Positions 43,695-51,992 of a DNA stretch of 64,000 nucleotides are shown here, one piece after another; position 1 is the stretch's first letter; each line of letters starts with the position of its first letter. A model generated the notes under the pieces. It worked only from the letters and a program-made list of their open reading frames with translations. It did no database searches and was not told the DNA's origin. The stretch is from contig LARD01000005.1 in NCBI GenBank assembly GCA_000980375.1, positions 186,001-250,000 on the forward strand, written 5' to 3'. This DNA is from Clostridium sp. K4410.MGS-306 (lineage in GTDB: Bacteria; Cyanobacteriota; Vampirovibrionia; Gastranaerophilales; Gastranaerophilaceae). A program made the translations under genes and the position numbers.

Positions 43695-44585
43695 ATGAAT
43701 TATTATTCAAACAAATTTGAAAAGTCTGTAGAAGGTAAATTAAAAAACTTTTTAGTACAAGACGGAGCCGAAATATCTGCACAGCAGAACGCTATTTGGC
43801 GTGCGCGTACATCAAAATATTCTGCTATTTTTTATAACACAGGAAAGTTCTTGATACAGGGCTCTGATGTCAGCGAGATATCAAAAAAGGTAGAAGAATT
43901 TTTAGGAGTTTCGTCTTCGTCATCTGATGTGTGCGCAAGGCAAAATCTTTCTCAAAATGTTCCGTTAAAACACATTGGCAGCGACGAATCAGGCAAAGGT
44001 GATTTTTTCGGGCCTCTTGTTATTGCAGGGGTGCTTGTTGATGAGTCTAACATAGAAGTTTTGCAAAAAGCCGGAATTAAAGACTGTAAAAAAGTTGATG
44101 ACAAAAATATTAACAAACTTGCCGCCATAATAAAAAATAACTGTACTTTTTCTGTAATAACAATAAACCCGGCAAAGTATAACGAGCTTTATGCAAAGCT
44201 TAAAAATCTAAATCTGCTCCTTGCCTGGGGGCACGCAAGAGCCATTGAAAATATACTGGAGAAAAAAGATTGTGATTATGCACTGTCGGACAAGTTTGGT
44301 GATGAAAAACTTATCCAAAATGCGCTTTTAAAAAGAGGAAAAAATATACATCTGGAGCAGCGTTGTAAAGCTGAAAGTGATATTGCGGTTGCAGCTGCTT
44401 CTATTCTTGCCCGAGCACATTTTCTTTCAGGGCTTGCTGAAATTTCTGTTAAATATGGCGTAGAAATTCCTAAGGGTGCTTCGGACAAGGTTTTGCAAAC
44501 TGCTAAGAGTATCAGTGAAAAATATTCTAAAGATGAATTGAAAAATGCTGTAAAAACTCATTTTAAAACTTTTAGTCAAATATAG
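43695..44585 (+). CDS. rnhC: Ribonuclease HIII
   Basis: Cleaves RNA in RNA-DNA hybrids. At 296 residues it has the N-terminal TBP-like substrate-binding domain (about 1-85) that separates HIII from HII. The catalytic domain contains HIGSDESGKGDFFGP with the Asp-Glu pair, then CKKVDD and AIENIL, and Asp near CDYALSDKFG. A GGGGTAGG box precedes the ATG. gcvT follows 80 bases later from its own promoter. Confidence 0.92.
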   Translation: MNYYSNKFEKSVEGKLKNFLVQDGAEISAQQNAIWRARTSKYSAIFYNTGKFLIQGSDVSEISKKVEEFLGVSSSSSDVCARQNLSQNVPLKHIGSDESGKGDFFGPLVIAGVLVDESNIEVLQKAGIKDCKKVDDKNINKLAAIIKNNCTFSVITINPAKYNELYAKLKNLNLLLAWGHARAIENILEKKDCDYALSDKFGDEKLIQNALLKRGKNIHLEQRCKAESDIAVAAASILARAHFLSGLAEISVKYGVEIPKGASDKVLQTAKSISEKYSKDELKNAVKTHFKTFSQI

Positions 44586-44605
44586 TATAATAGACATTTT
44601 TTTCC

Positions 44606-44634
44606 TTGACATGCACCTTAAAATAAACTACAAA
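44606..44634 (+). promoter_or_regulatory. Promoter of gcvT-gcvH-gcvPA
   Basis: A perfect TTGACA (44606-44611), a 17-base spacer and TACAAA (44629-44634). The leader of about 25 bases is too short for a glycine riboswitch. Confidence 0.55.
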
Positions 44635-44664
44635 TATGTAATATAGACTTTTGCGGGGCAAAAT

Positions 44665-45771
44665 ATGGGACAAAAAACTGTTTTTTATGACAAGCATATA
44701 GAAATGGGTGCCAGAATGGTTGAATTCGGCGGCTGGGAGATGCCTGTTCAGTACACAAGCATAATTGATGAACACAAAAATGTCCGCAAAAATGCAGGGT
44801 TGTTTGATGTCTCTCATATGGGCCAGGTGTTTATTTCCGGCTCCGATGCTCTAAATTTCCTGCAAAAAATAGTTCCTCAAGATATATCAAAACTTGCGGA
44901 TAAAAAAGCTGTTTATTGCCAGCTCACCATGGAAAATGGCGGGCTTGTGGATGATTTGATTATTTATAAAATAGCTGATAACAACTATCTTGTTATTGTA
45001 AATGCAGCTAACATAGAAAAAGACTATAACTGGTTCGTTTCTCAAAATGACGGTTTCGATGTAAAAATTGATAATAAATCAGATTCCTATTCAATGCTTG
45101 CTCTTCAAGGGCCTGCGGCTTGCAAAATTATTGAAAAATTGGGCATTGCTACAGAATCACAACCGACATTTTTTAGTATCATTGAAACGAAAATTAAAGA
45201 TATTCCTGTATTTCTCGCCAGAACAGGTTATACAGGTGAAGATGGATTTGAAATCATTGTACAAAACAGTTTTGCGCTGAAGCTTTGGGATTATGTTTTT
45301 GAATACGGTAAGGAATTTGAACTTAAACCAATTGGCCTTGGTGCAAGAGATACTCTCCGTTTGGAAGCAGGATTGATGTTATACGGAAATGACCTAACTG
45401 AGGAAACTACACCTGTTGAAGCAGGGCTGAAATGGTCGTTGCCTATAGATAAAGCAGAAAATTACAACGGTAAAGCAGTAATAACAAGCCAGTTAAAAAA
45501 TGGTACTGATAAAAAACTTATTGGTTTTGAAATGACACAACGTGCTATTGCCAGACATGAATATGAAATTTTTTACAACGGACATAAAACAGGTTTTGTC
45601 ACAAGCGGTGGATATTCGCCCACTCTGGACAAAAATATCGGCATGGGATATGTTGATACAAAAGATAATATTAAGCTGGACTCTGAGATACAAGTTATGG
45701 TAAGAAATAAGTTATATAACGCAAAGGTTGTTAAATTGCCATTTGTTAAAAAAAATTATAAAAAAGATTAA
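44665..45771 (+). CDS. gcvT: Aminomethyltransferase (glycine cleavage T protein)
   Basis: Transfers the methylene group from the H-protein arm to tetrahydrofolate, releasing ammonia. It is 368 residues with VEFGGWEMPVQY, GLFDVSHMGQ, TGYTGEDGFEI and LRLEAGLMLYG, all typical of the family. It heads gcvT-gcvH-gcvPA. Its start has a GCGGGG box eight bases upstream. Confidence 0.96.
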   Translation: MGQKTVFYDKHIEMGARMVEFGGWEMPVQYTSIIDEHKNVRKNAGLFDVSHMGQVFISGSDALNFLQKIVPQDISKLADKKAVYCQLTMENGGLVDDLIIYKIADNNYLVIVNAANIEKDYNWFVSQNDGFDVKIDNKSDSYSMLALQGPAACKIIEKLGIATESQPTFFSIIETKIKDIPVFLARTGYTGEDGFEIIVQNSFALKLWDYVFEYGKEFELKPIGLGARDTLRLEAGLMLYGNDLTEETTPVEAGLKWSLPIDKAENYNGKAVITSQLKNGTDKKLIGFEMTQRAIARHEYEIFYNGHKTGFVTSGGYSPTLDKNIGMGYVDTKDNIKLDSEIQVMVRNKLYNAKVVKLPFVKKNYKKD

Positions 45772-45804
45772 AATAGTAATTTAGACATATAGGAGATAGT
45801 AAAA

Positions 45805-46188
45805 ATGATGATACCTGAGGGTATTTTATGTTCAAAAAGCCATGAATATTTATTAGAAGGCGAAAATGGTATTTATACCGTTGGATTGACTGATTATGCA
45901 GTTGAACAGCTGGGCGACATTGTTTTTATTGAATTACCTGAAGCAGGTACTGAATTTGCCAAAGGCGAAGTCTTTGCAACTGTAGAATCTGTGAAAGCAG
46001 CATCAGAAATCTATATGCCTGTTGGCGGAAGAGTTGTTGAAATCAATGAAAAAATTGTTGAAAGACCTGAAATTTTAAACGAAAGCCCATACGAAGAAGG
46101 ATGGCTTATTAAAATTGAATGTGAAGATGCTCACGCTGATTCAGGTGATTTGCTTGAATACGAAGATTACAAAGAAGAAATAGAATAG
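45805..46188 (+). CDS. gcvH: Glycine cleavage system H protein
   Basis: A 127-residue lipoyl carrier that shuttles the aminomethyl group among P, T and L proteins. The lipoylation site Lys lies in VESVKAASEIYMP (about residue 65). The fold is complete with TVGLTDYAVEQLGDIVFIELPE. Two ATGs in a row follow AGGAGATAG. It sits between gcvT and gcvPA. Confidence 0.96.
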   Translation: MMIPEGILCSKSHEYLLEGENGIYTVGLTDYAVEQLGDIVFIELPEAGTEFAKGEVFATVESVKAASEIYMPVGGRVVEINEKIVERPEILNESPYEEGWLIKIECEDAHADSGDLLEYEDYKEEIE

Positions 46189-46197
46189 CGTTATAAA

Positions 46198-47451
46198 ATG
46201 ATAAATTTTGAAGCACATACAAATGACGAACGAACACAAATGCTTAAAGATTTGGGTTTGGCCTCAACAGATGATTTGTATAAAAATCTGCCTGTTGAAA
46301 TTAAAACAAAAGGCTTAAATCTTTTAGAGCCATACTCAGAACTTAAGGTTACACAGGAAATAAAAAAACTGTCTCAAGCAAACAAAACTGATTATGCCTC
46401 TTTTCTTGGCGGCGGTGCTTCAAGAAGATTTATTCCATCGGCTGTTTCTCAAATTTCTTCACGTTTTGAATTCAATACAGCCTACACCCCTTATCAGGCT
46501 GAGATTTCGCAGGGCACTTTGCAGTCTATATATGAATATCAATCAATGATATGCAATTTGACAAATCAGGATGTTTCCAATGCTTCAATGTATGATGCGG
46601 CAACAGCTTGCGCTGAAGCAGTTTTGATGGCGGTCAGGATAACTGGAAGAAAAAAAGTCCTGGTATGCAGAAGAATGAATCCACAATATCAACAGGTAAT
46701 AAATACATATGCTAACGCTGCTGATATAGAAATATCCAATGATTTGTCAGTAATAGGTGATGATGTTGCTTGCGTTATATTACAGACTCCTGATTATTTT
46801 GGCGCAATACATGATGTAGAAAAACTGAAGGCTAATATATCAGATGCCAAAACAATGCTTATCTGCTGCTGTGATTTAATAGCACTGTCTGTACTTGAGC
46901 CTCCTGTTTGTGATGTAGTTGTAGGTGACTTGCAGCCTGTTGGCAACAGTCTGTCTTTTGGCGGCCCTTATGGCGGTTTTCTTGCCTGCGCAGACAAATA
47001 TAAACGTCAAATTCCGGGAAGAGTCGTGGGACGTACGGTTGATAAAGATGGAAAACAAGCATTTTGTCTCACTCTTCAAACAAGAGAGCAACATATTAGA
47101 CGGGAAAAAGCAACAAGCAATATTTGTTCTAATCAGGCACTTATTGCGCTGCAAACTACAGTTTATTTAACTTTGATGGGCAATGCCGGGTTGCGACAGG
47201 TTGCTCAATTGAGTGCGGTCAATGCGCATAAACTTGCCCAAAAGCTCATGGATAAAGGGTTTGAACTCCAATCGAAAAATTTCTTTAACGAATTTGTTTT
47301 GAAAGTAAATAATTCTGACCAATTTTTGGCTAATTTGAAAGAGAACAATATCCTTGGCGGATTAAAGCTAGATGACAACAGAATCCTTGTCTGTGTTACA
47401 GAAATGAATACAGAAGAAGAAATTAATAATTACGAATACTTTGCTGTTTAG
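46198..47451 (+). CDS. gcvPA: Glycine dehydrogenase (decarboxylating) subunit 1
   Basis: Alpha-half of the two-chain P protein, which removes CO2 from glycine using PLP. It is 417 residues, a little shorter than the usual 440-450, mostly at the C-terminus. It shows the family stretches FNTAYTPYQAEISQG, YEYQSMICNLT and NASMYDAATACAEA. The PLP-binding lysine is in the subunit 2 chain. gcvPB does not follow; the next gene runs in the opposite direction. Confidence 0.93.
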   Translation: MINFEAHTNDERTQMLKDLGLASTDDLYKNLPVEIKTKGLNLLEPYSELKVTQEIKKLSQANKTDYASFLGGGASRRFIPSAVSQISSRFEFNTAYTPYQAEISQGTLQSIYEYQSMICNLTNQDVSNASMYDAATACAEAVLMAVRITGRKKVLVCRRMNPQYQQVINTYANAADIEISNDLSVIGDDVACVILQTPDYFGAIHDVEKLKANISDAKTMLICCCDLIALSVLEPPVCDVVVGDLQPVGNSLSFGGPYGGFLACADKYKRQIPGRVVGRTVDKDGKQAFCLTLQTREQHIRREKATSNICSNQALIALQTTVYLTLMGNAGLRQVAQLSAVNAHKLAQKLMDKGFELQSKNFFNEFVLKVNNSDQFLANLKENNILGGLKLDDNRILVCVTEMNTEEEINNYEYFAV

Positions 47452-48092
47452 CCTTTTAAAGATTGTATAGCATCATTTATGTCTGTTGACTTGAAAATAT
47501 AAGAACCTGCAACAAGAGAATTTGCGCCTAAATCTCTGCAGATTTTTGCCGTTTCTTCATTTATCCCGCCGTCTACTTGTATTATCAAGTTTTCCGGTGC
47601 ATTTTGTCTTATAATCGGGATTTTTTGTGCACAATCTTCCATAAATGTTTGTCCGCCAAACCCTGGTTCTACAGTCATAATCAACACCATATCAACCATA
47701 AGCAGGTATTTTAATATTTCTTGAGGCGGAGTCTTTGGTTTTATTGATAAACCTACAAGAATGTCATGAGATTTTATATGAGAGATGACATCTTCTGTAA
47801 GCTCTCCTGTTGCTTCGTAATGAATTGTTATTATATCTGCACCGGCTTTGACAAAATCCTCCACATAATTTTGAGGATTTTCTATCATCAAGTGCACGTC
47901 AAGAGGAATGTTGCAATGCGGCTTGATTGCTTTTACAACAGGTGCTCCTATTGTGATATTAGGAACAAAATGACCGTCCATTACATCAATATGTATCCAG
48001 TCAGCACCGCATTTTTGCAATTCTTTTACTTCATTTTCAAGGTTTGCAAAATCTGCTGACAATATTGAAGGTGACACAATAATTTTACTCAT
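47448..48092 (-). CDS. rpe: Ribulose-phosphate 3-epimerase
   Basis: Interconverts ribulose 5-phosphate and xylulose 5-phosphate. A 214-residue TIM barrel with ILSADFANL, HIDVMDGHFVPNIT, HLMIENP and VEPGFGGQ; metal-binding Asp and His are present. It is the last gene of the pyrH-frr-cdsA-rnc-rpe run and overlaps rnc by eight bases. Confidence 0.96.
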   Translation of the reverse strand: MSKIIVSPSILSADFANLENEVKELQKCGADWIHIDVMDGHFVPNITIGAPVVKAIKPHCNIPLDVHLMIENPQNYVEDFVKAGADIITIHYEATGELTEDVISHIKSHDILVGLSIKPKTPPQEILKYLLMVDMVLIMTVEPGFGGQTFMEDCAQKIPIIRQNAPENLIIQVDGGINEETAKICRDLGANSLVAGSYIFKSTDINDAIQSLKG

Positions 48093-48828
48093 TGCAGCTT
48101 TCCTCTTCTTTATCCTGTTGTATTATACCAAGCGCTTTGCAGGCTTTAAAAGCCGCTTTCTGCTGTGCTTGTTTTTTTGTTTTTCCTTCTGCTTGTGCAA
48201 GTATTTTGTCTTTGTACGAAACTTGTACACTAAATATTTTATTATGAGGCTCTCCGGACTCTTTTATTATTTTATAAACAGGTAAATCTTTTGTTTTACC
48301 CTGTGTGTATTCTTGTAGCAGCGCTTTGGCATTGTATATTGTCTTATTTTCAAATATATCCTTTATAAAGGGTTGAAGTTTTTTGATGATAAATGTTTTA
48401 AGACTCTCTTTGTCTGATGAAAGGTATAAGGCACCGAATAAGGCCTCCATTACACAGGCTTGTATGGACTCTAACTTTCTTCCTCCGCATTTTTCTTCAG
48501 CACTGCTTACTTTGATAAAATCTTCTATACCAAGCTGTTGCGCTACCTTGTGCAAAATTTCATCACTTACCACAATGGATCTGATTTTTGTCAATTCTCC
48601 TTCATGAGCTTCTGGATAATGTTCAAAAAGGTAATCAGTAACTGCCATTTTCAAAACAGCATCACCTAAAAACTCCAGCCTTTCATAGCATTCAAAATAA
48701 GAAAGCTCATGTTCTTTTGTAAAAGAACTATGAGTGAAAGCAGTCTTTATAAGTGATATTGAGAAATCACTGAAACCAAGACTTTTTATAAATTCACACA
48801 ATTTCTGCTCACTACAGTCCGACTGCAT
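48085..48828 (-). CDS. rnc: Ribonuclease III
   Basis: Cuts double-stranded RNA, including rRNA precursors. It is 247 residues: the nuclease domain has ERLEFLGDAVLKMAV and VMEALFGALYL with catalytic Glu/Asp. A dsRNA-binding domain closes the protein (about 165-237), ending in KKQAQQKAAFKACKAL. It overlaps cdsA by 17 bases upstream and rpe downstream. Confidence 0.96.
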   Translation of the reverse strand: MQSDCSEQKLCEFIKSLGFSDFSISLIKTAFTHSSFTKEHELSYFECYERLEFLGDAVLKMAVTDYLFEHYPEAHEGELTKIRSIVVSDEILHKVAQQLGIEDFIKVSSAEEKCGGRKLESIQACVMEALFGALYLSSDKESLKTFIIKKLQPFIKDIFENKTIYNAKALLQEYTQGKTKDLPVYKIIKESGEPHNKIFSVQVSYKDKILAQAEGKTKKQAQQKAAFKACKALGIIQQDKEEESCNE

Positions 48829-49720
48829 TTAACGCCTTTCTGGCAAAACTTAAAAAATCCAATGTTAACTGGTCGCTTACTACAAAATAATTGAAGTAAA
48901 AATAAGCAACAGGTGTACTGAATAAATAACTGTCCGCTCTATCTAAAAATCCGCCATGACCCGGGAGTGAATTGCCTGAATCTTTGACACCCGCATCTCT
49001 TTTGATAAGTGATTCTGCCAAATCACCAAGTTGGGCAAATGTTGTAATCAAAAGGCCTGCAATAAGGGCTTGATACCATTCGATGTGTATAATCCAGCCT
49101 ATTAATAGAGCTGTTAAGATTGCAAGTAAAGACCCTCCAATAGACCCTTCAATGGTTTTTTTAGGGCTGACAACAGGCGCAAGAGGATGTTTACCGAATT
49201 TTGAACCGAAAACATATCCTCCGACATCCGTCATGAGTATTGTAAAGAATAAAAGTAATAAAAATCCAAGACCGGAGCACATCTTTATTGAAAAGAAACC
49301 CAATGAATCTTGATTTAATTGTCTTAAAAGAATCACATAACAGGGAAGCCAACCGCCGTATATAAAACCAAGCACTGTTGTTGCTACGTTTGCAATATAC
49401 GGCTGTCTTCCTTTACATAATACAAGCGTGAATGCACCTATTGTCCCAAAAGTGAGTACAACAGGCACAAGATCGAATCTTTTTAACGCAGTAAGGATTA
49501 CAAAGCAAATATCTGCAATAATAATCAAATGCAAAAAAGGTCTAAACCCTTTTTTTTGCAAAATATCAACATATTCTTTGGAACCAATATATGCAACATA
49601 CATTACAAGAAGCATAAGCGGTATTCCTCCTGCATAAACGCATGCAAGAACGAATAACCCTATTGCGGTGCCTGTAATTATCCTCAATGTTGTATTGTTA
49701 AAAAGACCCAATATATTCAC
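48812..49720 (-). CDS. cdsA: Phosphatidate cytidylyltransferase
   Basis: Makes CDP-diacylglycerol from phosphatidate and CTP in the inner membrane. It is 302 residues with about eight transmembrane helices and the CDS signature around QLGDLAESLIKRDAGVKDSG, then PGHGGFLDRADS. It follows frr with a shared base, so translation is coupled. uppS, often between frr and cdsA, is absent here. Confidence 0.95.
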   Translation of the reverse strand: MNILGLFNNTTLRIITGTAIGLFVLACVYAGGIPLMLLVMYVAYIGSKEYVDILQKKGFRPFLHLIIIADICFVILTALKRFDLVPVVLTFGTIGAFTLVLCKGRQPYIANVATTVLGFIYGGWLPCYVILLRQLNQDSLGFFSIKMCSGLGFLLLLFFTILMTDVGGYVFGSKFGKHPLAPVVSPKKTIEGSIGGSLLAILTALLIGWIIHIEWYQALIAGLLITTFAQLGDLAESLIKRDAGVKDSGNSLPGHGGFLDRADSYLFSTPVAYFYFNYFVVSDQLTLDFLSFARKALNAVGL

Positions 49721-50280
49721 TATACTGTCATAACCTCTTTTTCTTTTTCTGCAGCAATTTCGTCAATAATTTTTACATATTTATCAGTCAATTTTTGAAT
49801 TTTATCCTGATTATCTTTTACTGCATCTTCAGGAAGGTTTTCTTCTTTTTCTAATTTTTTCAGGTCATCAGTCATATCTCTTCTGATATTTCTTACTGCA
49901 ACTTTAGAATCTTCTGCTGTTTTTTTAACGTCTTTACAGATTTCTTTTCTTCTTTCTTCTGTCAAAGGCGGGAATGTTAATCTTATGACAAGACCGTCTG
50001 AGTTTGGTGTAATACCAAGCTCTGCTTTAATCATAGCTTTTTCGATTTCTTTTAAGATAGTTTTGTCATAAGGGGTAATAACAAGTGTTTGTCCGTCTTG
50101 TACTGATACCTGAGACATCTGTCTTAATGGAGTGGGAACACCGTAATAGTCTACCACTACTTTATCCAAAATAAGCGGATTAGCTCTGCCTGTACGGATT
50201 TGTCCGAATTCTTTTTTTAAAGCGGCAACAGCTTTTTCCATCTTTTCTGTACCGTTTGATAACATTTCATCAACTGTCAT
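49720..50280 (-). CDS. frr: Ribosome recycling factor
   Basis: Splits post-termination ribosomes with EF-G. It is 186 residues, the standard length, with FGQIRTGRANPLIL near the start, PYDKTILKEIEKAM and the C-terminal helix RDMTDDLKKLEKE. It lies two bases after pyrH, as in most bacteria. Confidence 0.97.
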   Translation of the reverse strand: MTVDEMLSNGTEKMEKAVAALKKEFGQIRTGRANPLILDKVVVDYYGVPTPLRQMSQVSVQDGQTLVITPYDKTILKEIEKAMIKAELGITPNSDGLVIRLTFPPLTEERRKEICKDVKKTAEDSKVAVRNIRRDMTDDLKKLEKEENLPEDAVKDNQDKIQKLTDKYVKIIDEIAAEKEKEVMTV

Positions 50281-50282
50281 TT

Positions 50283-51008
50283 TTATTCTCCTACAAAAGT
50301 CCCTAATTTTTCGCCTCGTAAAAGTTTTGCAATACTGCCTTTTGCTGCAAAATCAAATACAATAATCGGAATATTATTTTGTTTGCATAATGCGCATGAT
50401 GCAGTATCCATAACTTTCAGACCTTTAACAATTATATCATCATAAGATATTTTGTCATATTTTTTTGCTTCGGGGTTAACTCTTGGGTCATCCGAATACA
50501 CACCGTCAACACCGTTTTTAGCCATCAGCATAACCTGTGCATCAATTTCAGAAGCTCTTAAAGCTGCAGCTGTATCTGTTGTAAAGAATGGATTGCCTGT
50601 GCCTGCAGCAAAAATTACAACTCTGCTTTTTTCAAGGTGTCTCATTGCTTTAAATCTTATATAAGGCTCTGCAATTTTATCCATGTCAATAGCTGTCTGT
50701 ACTCTGCAAGATACATTGAGCTTTCTCAATGCACTTTGTATAGCTATTGCATTCATAACTGTTGCAAGCATCCCTACATAATCACCGGAGGCTTGATCCA
50801 TTCCGAGTTTTGCACTGTTTTTCATTCCTCGAAATATATTTCCTCCACCCACAACAACCGCGATTTCGGCACCCATGTCGTGGGCTTCTTTTATTTCTTT
50901 TGCAATCATTTCAACAGGTTTTTGGTCTATGCCAAACTCTTGATCACCAAGAAGAGCCTCCCCGCTAACTTTTAACAAAACTCTTTTATATTTTAAGCTA
51001 TTGTCCAT
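50283..51008 (-). CDS. pyrH: UMP kinase
   Basis: Hexameric kinase making UDP from UMP. It is 241 residues with YKRVLLKVSGEALLG, VVVGGGNIFRG and the TD(T)AAALRASE region. UMP comes from PyrF, also in this window. It heads the pyrH-frr-cdsA-rnc-rpe block. The rpsB-tsf pair that commonly precedes pyrH is not here. Confidence 0.97.
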   Translation of the reverse strand: MDNSLKYKRVLLKVSGEALLGDQEFGIDQKPVEMIAKEIKEAHDMGAEIAVVVGGGNIFRGMKNSAKLGMDQASGDYVGMLATVMNAIAIQSALRKLNVSCRVQTAIDMDKIAEPYIRFKAMRHLEKSRVVIFAAGTGNPFFTTDTAAALRASEIDAQVMLMAKNGVDGVYSDDPRVNPEAKKYDKISYDDIIVKGLKVMDTASCALCKQNNIPIIVFDFAAKGSIAKLLRGEKLGTFVGE

Positions 51009-51052
51009 TTTTGTTTCCTATACTGTATGTCATTATTAAAGAAATTATACCG

Positions 51053-51093
51053 AAAAATAGATTTACTGTAAATTTTCGTTTACAGTAAAAATC
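51053..51093 (-). terminator. Terminator after the membrane-anchored protein gene
   Basis: A 13-base arm (51060-51072) pairs with 51079-51093 with one bulged base and a six-base loop. In the minus direction a T-rich run follows. It separates the upstream gene from pyrH. Confidence 0.7.
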
Positions 51094-51095
51094 TG

Positions 51096-51923
51096 TTACT
51101 CTTCGCTATTATCTTCATTTGTATTTTTTGACGGAGTTTCCGTTTGTTTTAGTATCAAAGCAGGTAGTGATTTGTACTGGTAATAGTTTGTATTTAATTG
51201 ATTTTTATTTATTCTTCGAGTGATTTTGTTATTGTAGTTTAAAACAATTTCGTACTTTTCTTCCTGGAGTGTTACAATGCTTTCGTCATCATTTTTTTCT
51301 TTTGCATTATATTGAGCCTTTGTTGAGGCATTATCAAACAGGTAATTGCTTCTGTAATATTTGCCATTTACCAGTTTGTACAAATAAAACTTTTCATTGA
51401 TATAAGATGAATTCTGGTTTACAGTAGCTGGATCAACGTAAGAAACAACTGCATAGGAATTTTCATCCATCAATGTAAATCCCTTGTAGAGCTTGTACTG
51501 TTCAGCTTTTTCTCCTGATTCAAAAGTGAAATACCCCTGATTAATTTCTCCTTCTTCAATATCATCGTCCGGAGATGAGTTATCCTCTTTGATTGAACCA
51601 TATTGGCTACGTTTCATAATTTCTTCCGGTGTTTCTGCCAGTGTTGTTTCTTGTTGTTCTATATTGTTTTGAACAGCTTGATTATTGGGGTCTGTAATCG
51701 GTGCAGCTTCTTCTTGCTCATATTGCGCATTTTGGCGTTCATTATCCCTTTGGTTTTGATTTTCCACAGCTAATTGTGCACGTCTAAAAGCTTCATCTTG
51801 AATCGTTTGCTGCGGGTTTTTCTGTTCTGCCATTTTTGTATATCTGTTGCTTGCATCCATAATTACAAATACGATTATTAATATAAATGCAGCATAAATA
51901 AAATATTTTATTTTCCCGTACAT
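51096..51923 (-). CDS. Membrane-anchored protein of unknown function
   Basis: A 275-residue protein with one N-terminal transmembrane helix (about 7-23). A low-complexity Gln/Asn/Glu-rich stretch follows (about 35-110), with EEIMKRSQYG at its end. The C-terminal half is beta-rich with many Tyr, such as FYLYKLVNGKYYRSNYL, and would lie outside the cytoplasm. I recognise no family. It sits between pnp and pyrH with terminators on both sides. Confidence 0.7.
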   Translation of the reverse strand: MYGKIKYFIYAAFILIIVFVIMDASNRYTKMAEQKNPQQTIQDEAFRRAQLAVENQNQRDNERQNAQYEQEEAAPITDPNNQAVQNNIEQQETTLAETPEEIMKRSQYGSIKEDNSSPDDDIEEGEINQGYFTFESGEKAEQYKLYKGFTLMDENSYAVVSYVDPATVNQNSSYINEKFYLYKLVNGKYYRSNYLFDNASTKAQYNAKEKNDDESIVTLQEEKYEIVLNYNNKITRRINKNQLNTNYYQYKSLPALILKQTETPSKNTNEDNSEE

Positions 51924-51945
51924 ATAATTACCCCTTTTTTTTATG

Positions 51946-51977
51946 AAAAAGGGAACTTATTACTAAGCTCCCTTTTT
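51946..51977 (-). terminator. Terminator after pnp
   Basis: Fourteen-base arms 51946-51959 and 51964-51977 pair with one G-U/mismatch around TTAC, and the stem ends in A5/T5 runs, so it can work in both directions. It lies 16 bases past the pnp stop. Confidence 0.85.
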
Positions 51978-51992
51978 GGTATTATCAGTTAT

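Noticed and set aside
44586-44664. Glycine riboswitch before gcvT
   Set aside because: The space after the promoter is too short and the conserved aptamer core is absent.
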